Shown piece after piece: positions 34,703 to 45,712 of a stretch of 64,000 nucleotides of DNA. This DNA is from Pseudeuparius sepicola (Eukaryota > Arthropoda > Insecta > Coleoptera > Anthribidae). The notes under the pieces were generated by a model. It worked only from the letters and a program-made list of their open reading frames with translations, did not search any database and was not told the DNA's origin. Numbering within the stretch: position 1 is the first letter of the stretch; each line of letters begins with the position of its first letter. The translations under genes were made by a program, and so were the position numbers. Location of the stretch: NCBI GenBank assembly GCA_963920635.1, contig OY987299.1:132677373-132741372 (forward strand), written 5' to 3'.

Positions 34703-35192
34703 TCTATCCATCCATCCATCCATCCATCCATCCATCCATCCATCCATCCATCCATCCATCCATCCATCCATCCATCCATCCATCCATCCATCCATCCATC
34801 CATCCATCCATCCATCCATCCATCCATACATCCATCCATCCATCCATCCATCCATCCATCCATCCATCCATCCATACATCCATCCATCCATCCATCCATC
34901 CATCCATCCATCCATACATCCATCCATCCATCCATCCATCCATCCATCCATACATCCATCCATCCATCCATCCATCCATCCATCCATCCATCCATCCATC
35001 CATCCATCCATCCATCCATCCATCCATCCATCCATCCATCCATCCATCCATCCATCCATCCATCCATCCATCCATACATCCATCCATCCATCCATCCATC
35101 CATCCATCCATCCATCCATCCATCCATCCATACATCCATCCATCCATCCATCCATCCATCCATCCATCTATCTATCTATCTATCTATCTGGG
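34703..35192. repeat. CATC microsatellite, about 490 bp
   Basis: Tetranucleotide CATC repeats with occasional CATA variants and a terminal run of TATC. Open frames exist in several phases on both strands only because the unit length keeps them open. Confidence 0.98.
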
Positions 35193-36990
35193 CCATTCCG
35201 TAACTTGTTGTAGGATGTACTGTTCCAAGAGGACACGTACCTGGCCCCCATCTGCATAGTTTCCCGTCGCTCCCTCCTTCTGCATCGCAAATTCCTGCTG
35301 CTTCGAACCGCCGCCGCGGGCAGAAATAAACCAGCTTGGCTGGGCGTCTTATGATCGCGCAAGATACGTGACACCGGCGAAGTCATGCCGCCATTGTTTT
35401 TGTGTTCCCCACTCACGTAGAACGACGGACACACATAAAATATCAATTGCGCTCCGCCGCTCTTTATACGGTACGGCGATTTAATATGAACCAAGAGGAA
35501 CTTCCCACGGTGCGGTAGCCGCGGAAAGTGCACAGTGCCAAAATGCCGTGCATGAGAAAAACCAAGTGCGGTTCATCAAGTAGCCACAACCCGTCTCGAA
35601 CAATTATTCCAACCGTAATTGTAAAAATCATTTGAAATGTAAATTATTTACCTTGTCAGTGGCTCTCAATCAGGGGGTCTTCACAATGCAAATTCACTCG
35701 ACGGCTAAATACTTTATATTGTTGTACAAACTCGGGCATATGAAAAAGACAAAAGCAACAGTTACTGACCTGCTACCTTGATAAAATTATGGTATACTCA
35801 CCGGGGGTTGTTAGCCCCTTTACTCCCGGTTAACCTCCATGCGTCCGTCATATCGGATATCTTTCTTAGCATTTTACTATCATATAATATCTTCGACGAC
35901 TAGCTAGTGTCACCTAAAATAAGTAAAGGCTTCCCCGGATACTCAACTGCCGCTAAACAGTAAAGCATCCCAACGAATTAGACAGGGGGTGTGGTACTGA
36001 CACCCCACATGTTTATTCGTGTCATCGAGCCCCAAGTGAGGCCTCTAATCTCACCAGTCAGCACTCGAGGAACAAGCTATCGTCCCCATTCGCACCCATT
36101 GTGCCGGCACCAAATGTGCGGTAACAGATCTGTACGGACTTACTCATAAAAGCCAGGTGTATCAAAAGCACCACTATCATTCATATCAACATCACCTCGA
36201 GAAACAGGACTTTTCCCGATCTCAAAATCACAGAAAACCACACTTCAATCAACAACAACTTGACGGCGGGTACCCAAAGTGTTAATGCATGCGACGGCCG
36301 ATTATTACTGAGCAGGTCAATTTTAGGATTGCTCTCTCACAGTATGAATCCAGTAGCGCGCTTGTACTTTTGCGCACTATTGTTTTGGAAGTATTTATTG
36401 TTTAGATGATATTTAATTGTTACTGATAATTGAAATAGTTTAGATTATGGGTGATTACACTTAAAAAATATATTACGAATAAGAATATAATATAGGTATT
36501 TAAAATACAAAATAAAAATAAAACCACGGTTTACATAATGGTATTGAATACAAAGTAATGAGTACTTGACGGTGAGATGCAGGGTCAGAGATGCCGTCTA
36601 AGTCTAGCATCTAGCTGATATAGTAGCTAGGTATCAAAACTGAAATACATAATAATACCGTATATACATACATATTACAATGTTATATTGGTAATAATGA
36701 TTTCAGAATTGCGGAAGCTAATTCAACTTTTTTTCGTTAGTTAGGTATTAGCGTTAATGTTTTTTTCTGGAGCATTGCCAGACCTATTCAGATAAATCTA
36801 GTTAGTACATTTTTGCATAGTTCAAAGTTTTTTCGATAGAGCTGTGTGTTTTGTTTCTGTGGGTTTAACCAACCACAAAACATTTAAACCTTGGCCAGTG
36901 ATCAATAACCTATATATTTTGTGGTGATCAAAATATGAACGTAAGGAACTAAACAAATACCGGAGCTAAAGTCGGAAATATCACACTTTC
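35193..36990. other. CpG-richer unique stretch; possible LTR leader on minus strand
   Basis: The section 35200-36300 is GC-richer with no repeat match in the window. On the minus strand TTTGGTGCCGGCACAATGG (about 36091-36109) follows a sequence ending CCGCACA, an arrangement resembling an LTR end plus primer-binding site. Further along the minus strand GGTGAGTATACC (35791-35802) is donor-like. I found no gag or pol. A minus-strand frame at 35180-35533 is unrecognised. 36320-36990 is featureless AT-rich DNA. Confidence 0.25.
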
Positions 36991-37019
36991 TTTGCCAATT
37001 TTAGCTCTGGATAAAAAAA

Positions 37020-37785
37020 ACAGTTCAAATTTTAATAATAAATTGGTCTTTAATTTTTATTTGGGTTTTTCACCACAAAAACCTGAACCAAACTGATCAA
37101 AACACAACCTTTTCAAGACAAAAAATAACTTTAATAGCATTGTCTGATATTGTACCTACCCTGTGTTCTATCTAATTGTCAATACTAGCTTATATCTTTA
37201 AATAGCTGACAATATTTTACTCAATTCCACTGAACAGTTGTCCGTATTTCCTGGAATGAATGCTGATTCCTTCATTTTTCACCTATTTCCTACTTCTGCT
37301 TTGAGAATTGGTTGCGACCTATCCCACAAAATTTTATGATTATTATTAAAAGATTGTTCGCATATTTTTGATTTTAAAATTTGATTTTGTCTGATATAAT
37401 TATTGTTATGTTCTTTTAAACACACGTTAAATTTCCTACAAGTTTCCCCAGCACGTGGGTATTGTCCACGCTCTATTATAGCTAGAAGGTTGGTTGCTAC
37501 TGAAGGCAGTCCTGTTCATATTGGTTATACAGGGTGATCGAAGATTAGTCTCCAACTCTCTTATGAAAAAAATATCAAAAACTATTTAAGGTAATTGATT
37601 ATTATTTTCTATTACTAGGGTAAACATAATTGAAGGTTCTTGTCAGTTTATAAAATGTAATAATGAATTTAAATCATCTACTCATGTTCCCATATAATAA
37701 ATATGTCATCTACATAGGTATCTCCTTTGGTGAACATATCTATACTAAAATCAAGTAATAAAAGCACGTTATCGATGACGTTCCG
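37020..37785 (-). pseudogene. Penelope-like element remnant 1 (RT plus GIY-YIG)
   Basis: Minus strand. The reverse transcriptase core reads TYVDDIFIIWEH with YVDD intact (37705-37716) and then stops. Closer to 37470-37420 the GIY-YIG endonuclease region reads AGETCRKFNVCLKEH in one frame, followed by a C-terminal region at 37300-37130 homologous to the element at 61410-63290. Most of the protein between these parts is missing, and a CAGGGTGATCG-type terminus near 37530 interrupts it. Penelope-like elements pair an RT with a GIY-YIG nuclease, which fits. It is dead because of deletions and stops. Confidence 0.8.
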
Positions 37786-37792
37786 CTAAATA

Positions 37793-38110
37793 AGGCGATT
37801 GGTCAATAGGCCATAAAATATCAGCGCGTCTGGCAACAGGGATGTACTCGATCGCAAAAGCGTATTTATGCGGTTTTATCTTGTCGTTTTCAGCTATTTA
37901 GACAATGCAACAAATAATTTTAGCGATATTTTGACTCATTTTAATTAAGCCAATAATTTTTTTCCGAAATATTTTGACGTAAACAATTGTAAAAGTAAAA
38001 TTAAATAAAGGTCGTGCCTCAGTGCGTCTCTGGCGAAAATCTCAACGCACACGTTCTTGTTTACATCAGGCGTATAAGAGTTATTCTTATTTGACTTTAG
38101 TATAGTCAAC
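37793..38110 (+). repeat. Dispersed repeat, copy 1 (inverted copy at 56080-56355)
   Basis: The block starts GGTCAATAGGCCATAAAATA and ends near TTTACATCAGGCGTA. The inverted copy 18 kb away matches except for a ~60-base segment after GCGTCTG present only here. No terminal structure was identified. Confidence 0.75.
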
Positions 38111-38706
38111 TCATTTTAATCAGTTTGTTTCAGGTTTCTGTAGCGAAAACCCCAATTAAAAATTAATAAAGAATTTTCGCCACATATAAATTTCCGATAT
38201 TATTTGGTGTTGTAAATCTAGCCGTTATCAAATCAGAGAAATTCAGATCCTCCGCTACGGAATTTAATTGTTTACAGTGACTTAGGTAATAGGCGGAATA
38301 AGTAATAAAATTCCTCCGTAATGAACATGCAATTTGCTTATTATTTCCTGCGTCTGTGCCTGCTTTAAATAAATGTGAGAATTTCCACGGGACTTATAGG
38401 TTGATTCCAGTTCGTCTCATTTCCCTTCATTTGAATAAATTAGAATGGTAGAGCGACTTAATCAACGAAGAGCAACGTGAACTTCTTTACTTGACTCCGA
38501 ACCTTGACGCCAATGATCTGTATACCTAGATCCATAATCCAATACACAACTTCGTCCTCAACATTTTGGTATTTATTTACAAAACTTTTCTGCAGAGTTG
38601 CAACTTCCCTAATGTGACAAATAATGAAAGCACTTATTTTTTACAATTTATATATAGCAAAGTCATCAGAAATATATAATTATGTTAATTTTATCTCTTT
38701 ATTATA

Positions 38707-39515
38707 CAGGATGATTTTTTTAGGTCTACCACCGCGATTTTCTCGCTCATTTTGCGGCCTACAAAAAAAACGTAAGAAACAAAAATGTGTCAATTTGGAC
38801 AGCTAAGTGGTGCTGCAAAATAAATAGGCATCCATGGCCAACTTGTCTCGCATTATTAAAAAAACCTCAAATTGAGCAAAACTATTAATGGCCGTGGTAT
38901 GTTTATTTTAAGAGACAGAGGAAATCTTTTATATTGAAAATTGATGGCACTGAGAAGCTTTATCCACCCAGGTGCTCAGATAGTTTCAGCAAATTACATA
39001 GGGTCTCTTGAGAACATGAAAATTTTTGAAGGTTTTTTTAGTACACCGCGAAAAGTTGGGTATGGAGGCCCATGGCCCATTCCTTTTTTAATGTCGCCTC
39101 GCTGACCAAAATTGCCATATTTTGTTGTCTTACATATTTTCTGTGCGGCCCAAAATAAGCGAAAAAATCGCTTAATAAGAAATAAACAAAATGCATAGCC
39201 TCAAGAGAGCCGAAGACCCTGTGTAATTTTCTGAAACTATCTGAGCACCCTTTTGCTTAAAGCTTCTTAGTGCCATCAATTTTCAATATAAAAGTTTTTC
39301 TCTGTCTCTTAAAATAAACATTCCACGGCCATTAATAGTTTTGCTCAATTTGAGTTTTTTTTTAATAATGCTCGACAAGTTGGCCATGGATGTCTATTTC
39401 TTTTGCAGCACCTTTTAGCTGTCCAAAATTGCCACATTTTTGTTTCTTACGTTTTTTTTGTAGGCCGCAAAATGAGCGAGGAAATCGCGGTGGTAGACCT
39501 AAAAAAATCATCCTA
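38707..39515. mobile_element. Foldback element, 809 bp
   Basis: Ends CAGGATGATTTTTTTAGG and complement, with TA at 38705-38706 and 39516-39517. Arms of about 330 bp pair well, and the centre lies near 39050-39150. The termini are a CAGGATG variant of the CAGGGTG class. Confidence 0.85.
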
Positions 39516-39529
39516 TATAATATATGTAT

Positions 39530-40920
39530 AATATTATAATTAAAATACACATGTTGAAAATATATTAACTTATGTACTAAGCCTGGTTGCATAGAAGGAA
39601 AACTGGAGCAAGCGCAATAGATTTGGCAACGACGCGGCAGGGCCAAACGTCTGTTTCTTTACACACGCCTTGTTGTAGTGCACCGGGTACAGGTTAAAAA
39701 CGCTAATAAACTCTTTACATTTGTTTAAATATCAAACTATTATAGTGAATAGTGATGGGGCGCTTAAAATGCGTGGTGTGTGGTGCTACAAGTACTGGAT
39801 CAAACCGAACTTTCCACTGGTGGGCGATATATTTACGGATCAGCTGTGCACCACTACAGGGTCCTTGTTTTGATATTTTATTGTATGTCAACGTGGATTA
39901 CAATGCCATTTTAATGGGTCATCTAGGTATACAGATCATTGCTTGAAGCTTGTTATTTGCCACCTGAATCCACGACGATCTTCTACTACCATTACAAATT
40001 ACAAAACGGCTAAAACACCACAGTCGCGTGTTGCTTTCTACAATTTCCAGGTTGGTTATAAACGCGGGAGGTTCTAGGTCAGCTCCAGCTAATTCACGCT
40101 CAAATATAAATATTCATGGAGTTTTAAAGGATCATTACGGCCAACGTGAGCGGAAATTAAAATTTTATTCGGGCATAAATCATTTGGAAACAGAAATTAA
40201 AGTGAGAGAAGAAACCGACGCTTCCACTTACACTGTACGTTGTTTTGTTGTAATTACCCAAGTATGCTGTCAAGGCAAATAATAGAAATTAAAGCTTGAA
40301 ATACACAAACCAAATTTTAAATATGGTACACGCTTAGATATTCTCTACCACGCCGACTCCAAAGTTATAAAAAATAGCTCATAATTCTTACCTATATGTC
40401 AGAAAACTACAATCTTAATTGTCAATAATTTACCTTATTAATACTTGACACTTCGTTAAATATGATCATGTGAACTTTCATACCCAAGTTTGCCGTTCAA
40501 TTAAACAAAATTATTTCGATATTACTTGGAAACCGTTAATTAACGTTATTTAAAACCATATGTAAAATACGAAACGCTTGTATTTATTTCGGTTAGGTAT
40601 GTTTGTTTTAATGAAGTCTGAGCCGAAGATTGATAATAAGAAGTCGGTAATTATGTTTCGTTAATAGGTTCATAAATGTCATAATTTCGGAGGAAGTGCG
40701 CGACCTATAGCGAAACGAAAATTATCTCCTTATGTTGTTTTTGCCATTGTACTTCAATGTAATTAGGTCTTTTCTAATTTTGGTGGCATTCGTATCACTT
40801 GAGTTGGTTTTTCATGATAACAGTGAAATAAATAATAGAAAACAAATTGTTTAAGTTTAAGTAAAATTTGAAGGATGCACGCAGCACAGTATAGGTAATA
40901 ATAGATCTTCTTTAATCACG
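39530..40920. other. No gene recognised
   Basis: A short frame at 39752-39946 begins MGRLKCVVCG, vaguely like the start of a THAP zinc finger, but the downstream C..H pair is not in place. A frame at 40028-40282 is unrecognised. The rest is AT-rich. Confidence 0.35.
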
Positions 40921-40922
40921 GC

Positions 40923-42150
40923 TGTACACCAATGGGTAGCTCAGTATCTCCGATAATATCGCAATGTATAATGGATGATTTAATAGATACTTGCCTTTCT
41001 AGATTACCTTTTCGGGTATTTTTTCTAAAAAAAATTGTAAATGTATTATCTGTTATATCTTGTAATGAAAATTGTGAAGAAATTTTAACAGTTTTTAATA
41101 ATTACAATCAACATTTATCATTTACTATTGAAAAAGAAAATAATAATTTTATTCCATTTTTAGATACTATAATCATAAATAAAGGTAATAATACTTTAAT
41201 CACTGATTGGTATATTAAACCACAGAATATATAACTTACGTCTAGCATTATTTATTCAGTATTCTGTGAATACTGCAAGTTATTTAAATTTTTGCTACTC
41301 ATGTCAAAGTTTCAGAATAAAAACAAACTTAGTATTAACACTAAAAAATAGAATTAAAAAATTACTACATCCAACACTTCTACAAAAAAACTTGATAAAA
41401 CTAAAAAGTATCATAATTGATAATTCATATCCTAAAAAAATAAAACTCTTCTAATGTCTGAATTTAATATTGTTTTTTACTACCAACCTGAGAAATCACC
41501 ATTTTTTACCTCATTCCTCTAATGAGAAGTAATATTTCTCTCCCTAGGTAAATAATGATAATAAAAAAATACCTAGGTAAATAATGAAAAATGTTCTATA
41601 TGACATTTAAAAATTAGTTTCATTTCATCAGCTTGACAACTGAATTCCCAGGCTACTTGATATTTCGAAGTATTTGAAAAAAGCGAGAAATGACTAAAAT
41701 AAACTATGATAAGGCCATTATTTACCTCGCATATTATATCCTTCGGCGCTACGCGCCTCAGGATATAAAAATGCTCGGTAAATAATGGCTCACTTCTCAA
41801 CCTAGGTGTATAATATACTATTATTCGATCCCTTGCAATAATAATTGCCAAAATTCCCAAAATTTGTATAATAGAATATCAGGACAAAAAAACATGTTAA
41901 ACTAAATAGGATATAATCTGCTTTCTCTGAACATATAAATATCACACAGGTTGTAAAAATTTTACATAGAGAAAAAAATCTAACTAAGAGGTTATTCCTT
42001 TAGATGATTGAAATTGATAAAGAAAATTGTCCAATAAATAAAAAACTCGATATAGAAGATCTAAGTTGCATTTTATTACATGATTTACATGTTGTCGGTA
42101 AGTTATCATTATACATGCAAAAATGTCAGAATTTTCATTGGGCATAGCCT
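40923..42150 (+). pseudogene. Penelope-like element remnant 2 (RT and C-terminus)
   Basis: The plus-strand frame at 40932-41234 reads MGSSVSPIISQCIMDDL, the conserved GS..SPI motif before the RT active site. The catalytic YVDD position reads IVNV (residues 35-38, 41034-41045), so both Asp are lost. FIPFLDTIIINKGNNTLITD follows. The next piece (41266-41454) contains NLVLTLKNRIKKLLHPTLL, the thumb region. After an AT-rich interruption with a hairpin (41530-41880), ENCPINKKLDIEDLSC at about 42025-42075 matches the extreme C-terminus after the GIY-YIG domain. The GIY-YIG core itself is not recognisable. The RT wording differs from remnants 1 and 3, so this is a second lineage. Confidence 0.85.
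41714..41788. mobile_element. Hairpin MITE fragment in Penelope remnant
   Basis: GCCATTATTTACC pairs with GGTAAATAATGGC around TATATCCT and AGGATATA arms with a GC-rich tip (CGGCGCTACGCGCC). Related GGTAAATAATG motifs at 41547 and 41577 suggest that the wider 41530-41880 block is one inserted palindromic element. Confidence 0.55.
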
Positions 42151-42154
42151 ACTT

Positions 42155-43715
42155 TTTAGGCAATGCTCTCTAATTTAAATTTTGGCGTACTTGCAGAAAT
42201 TCTACTTTTTCTCAAAAATTTTCTTAAAAAAAACCCCAATGAAATTTTACATGTTCGTATGCACAAAAATAAGCTGATTCCAGATTTGAACAGAGTATGG
42301 TGCCATTTAAAAAAACAAAATTGGTTGCCATAGCAACGAAATGACTGGCTCCCAAAAAATGCAAGGTTACCAAAATATGCAGATAAATCAACTGAAAAAC
42401 TCTTGTCTGAAACATTTTTTCATACAAGGTGTATTTAAAAAGTGTATATCCATTATTCCATATAAAATGGGCAAACTGTATATGATTTTGGCTGAAATAC
42501 CCGTTATTTTGCCTTTGTTGATATACAGAGTGTTCCTAAAAAGTCTTTGCAAAACTATAATCGAATAGATTGTACCCAAAAAAAGTAGATTTAGCTAAAT
42601 TTACCTTAGTGCCAATTTGTTTCTTCTCATTTCGATGGGTTTATTTTTTAAATATTATTGTTATTATCAGCTGCAATAACACTGGGTTAATTTCGTTTGG
42701 TTTTAAGAGTCTGCCAAGAACATTTTCACTTCGTCGCCCATAAAACAAATTGATTGCTTCTGCCCGTTCCTCGAAAGGCTTCACTCTCGCGTTGCAAAAA
42801 TAACAAATGCAAGAAGCCCCTCGGGCCCCTGGGCGTCTTGAAGTGTCTCCGCTGCGATCGCGGTAATTAGGACTCTCGCTTTTCGTTTTCCCTTCTTCCA
42901 AATACAGAATCGATTGTGGCGTCCCGATACGGACGCAGCCGTAATGATTTAAAGGACGTAAATACGTTTAAAAGTGTCCCAATAGTCGGCAGCACTTTCA
43001 AATCGTGCGTTTGACGATGCTATCGCTCTCCGGGGACTGTGTCATTGGCTCGCAGAAAGCGGCTGATATGTGGGTAATAAAAGTGAGTTGGAACGAAGTT
43101 GTTATTTATAATATTTCAAACACCACGATGCACTTTCAGGGCTAATGTTTTCTGTGAGAAAAAGAGAAGAGAAAACGTCGAAAATTACATTAAAGTAGAA
43201 AATAAGGAAAATATTGCCCAATAAAAAAATAATATTTAACCCTTGAAAAAGAATTCTTTGTTATAATGACCACATACTTAATATGCAACATGAAAGAAAA
43301 TATAAAGGATTTGAAGAGAGACTATTATTAAGTAAAGTACTTAAATTTCTGTATAAGTTATATTTTTATTACATCCGCAGAATACAAATAGCTATGTTGA
43401 AGAAATCGCTTAAAAATTATAATAACAATAACCTTTTTTGAGTTCAGAACACTTCGATCTAGTTCTAAACTCTATTCAAACTAAACGCACGTGAAACATA
43501 ATATTGTAAACACAAGTTGTTGCATGGCTAGAGCGTGATACGCACGTGATCGGCTTGCTATTGGCCAGCCGGCAATAAAGTCTGGCCCGGCGGGCGAGTG
43601 CAGCGAGTCGGTGTTTCTTACAGAGGTGTATTGAGTTGCAAGTGGACCTTTATTTTTTTCCTGTATGTATCATCAATCATCATCAATAAAATAATCAATA
43701 AATATTGTAGAAACA
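42155..43715. other. No gene recognised; one X-box-like site
   Basis: 42324-42337 reads GTTGCCATAGCAAC, a good RFX X-box match. A lone terminus CAGAGTGTTCCT lies near 42525. A CpG-richer patch at 42690-43090 might be unique host sequence. Nothing codes recognisably. Confidence 0.35.
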
Positions 43716-43719
43716 ATAG

Positions 43720-43985
43720 TTATTTATGTACCAAGGCACTGAAGTTCAACTTTTTATGACTCATGTCGAATTTAGTTGCCGAGGCCTCTGGCCGACGCTA
43801 ATAAACCACATGAGTTATAAAAAGAACTTCAGTGCCGAGGTACTTATTATATTTTTTAAATCGAAAAAAATGTTTTATTAGGCAAAAAATAATCATAAAA
43901 GATCACCCGTCCATGAACCGACTGCGCGCGGCGTTGCTTGACTTTGTCGATCGCCCTACCTAGGTCAAGTATGACGAGGCGCGGC
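43720..43985 (+). repeat. Dispersed repeat with 118 bp hairpin, copy 1
   Basis: The hairpin at 43729-43846 has arms TACCAAGGCACTGAAGTTCA and complement around a loop rich in GGCCTCTGGCC. It is followed by a shared tail containing GATCACCCGTCCATGAACCG and ACCTAGGTCAAGT. The copy at 54302-54525 has the same tail, but the loop is in the opposite orientation. Confidence 0.75.
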
Positions 43986-43989
43986 GCTT

Positions 43990-44400
43990 CCCAACAGAAA
44001 CTCCAAACTGCTGCCTGTTGTGCATCCTCCATGAAAAATAGATTAATATTGAAACCTAATAAAATATTTATACTGAAAGATTGCGCTGCTATATAGGTAT
44101 AAAAATTTCGCAATGTGTACGAAAATTTTGCCACTTTTGACGGGCGATGGCTCCGCGTCTGGCGTTTGATGTTTACATTTCGCCAAGACTTATCTACTTA
44201 TTGAAAAAATTTAACAATAATGCCTAAAATTAATACCTAATACAAGAAGTTACACAAATCACGAATTGATAACAATATCCTAACCGAACATCAAACAGCT
44301 CTATCGTCACCTTTCATTCTAGGGGCCTTGAGAAATTCTAGGGACATGCAACATAAATCTATTGTCCAGTTAAAGAGAGATTTTAGTTGGTATTTTATCA
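43990..44400. other. No gene recognised
   Basis: Spacer between the dispersed repeat and the large palindrome. No recognisable content. Confidence 0.4.
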
Positions 44401-44402
44401 TA

Positions 44403-45710
44403 CAGGGTATCCCAACGAAAACTTGACTCCCCCCCAAAAAATTCGAAAACCGAACAATATTCGAAAATTCGCCGAGACCCGTCGATTTTTGTTTTTTGGG
44501 GGAGCTTTTTTGACAGTCAAGCCAACCCGATATGTTCATCCCCCTAATCCCTAGCAACCCCAACTTTAAAATTTCAAATGGAACTACCCCCCCTTGTGGC
44601 ACATCATTTTAAAGCCCTTTTTATTGCGAATACAGTGATGTATCGTTTTTAGAATTCTGTAGAGATTTGACAGAATTATTGGCTAAAAACGGAAAGTTGA
44701 CAATCCACTGTACGCGTAGCAATTTCTACACAAATGCCCGCCACTATTAAGTTTTTTATCTACAACACACGACCAAATTACATAGTTTTTATTGACGTGT
44801 CGATCAGTTTACAAAAAAGTCACAAATAAAAAAGCTTTAGCAAAGCAAAAAAAAGTTCATACGAATTCAAACCTTATATCTTTTTAAAATATGTAACTAA
44901 AAAAGTCACTGTCACACAAAAAGTTCCCGTTTTTTTGCTTCTAACCACGAAATCGTTAGTTTCAGACTGCTATTGAAAGTTGAAACGTATTTTCGAAATG
45001 GTTTGTTTATTCTATCGCGGAAAGGGTAGAAATTGTTGCAGTTTGTTATCGAAATCATGATTGCGCTAAATAAGCTACAGCACGAATTGCAACAATTTCT
45101 AACCTTTCCATGATAGAATAAACCATTTCAAAAACACGTTTACACTTTCAATAGCAGGCTGAAACTAACGATTTCGTAGTTACAAGCAAAAAACGGGGAC
45201 CTTTTTGTGACAGTGACTTTTTGTTACATATTTTAAAAAGATATAAGGTTTGAATTCGTATGATCTTTTTTTGTTTTGATTCAGCTTTTTCATTTGTGAT
45301 TTTTTTGTAAACTGATCGACACGTCAATAAGAACTAGGTAATTTGGTCGTGTGTACTAAATAAAAAACTTAATAGTGGCGGGCATTTGTGTAGAAATTAC
45401 TACGCGTACAGTGGATTGTCAACTTTCCGTTTTTAGCCAATAATTCTTTCAAATCTCAACAGAATTCTAAAAACGATACATCACTGTATTCGCAATAAAA
45501 GGGGCTTTAAAATGGTGCGCCACAAGGGGGGTAGTTCCATTTGAAATTTTAAAGTTGGGGTAGCTAGGGATTAGGGGGATGAACATATCGGGTTGGCTTG
45601 ACTGTCAAAAAAGCTCCCCCCAAAAACAATAATCGACGGGTCTCGGCGAATTTTCAAATATTGTTCGGTTTTCGAATTTTTGGGGGGTCAAGTTTTCGTT
45701 GGGATACCCT
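44403..45710. mobile_element. Long foldback element, 1.3 kb
   Basis: Ends CAGGGTATCCCAACGAAAAC and complement, with TA at 44401-44402 and 45711-45712. Arms of about 640 bp are nearly identical and converge at about 45056 with almost no loop. An open frame at 44291-44602 is a by-product. High arm identity implies recent formation or ongoing conversion. Confidence 0.9.
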
Positions 45711-45712
45711 TA

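Noticed and set aside
34634..35203. Long overlapping open frames (up to 177 codons) on both strands
   Set aside because: They are translations of the CATC microsatellite giving MDGW/IHPS-type repeats; no real protein is indicated.
39752..39946. Possible THAP zinc finger starting MGRLKCVVCG
   Set aside because: Only the first C..C pair and a nearby FH fit. The later C..H pair and the AVPTIF-like motif are not seen.
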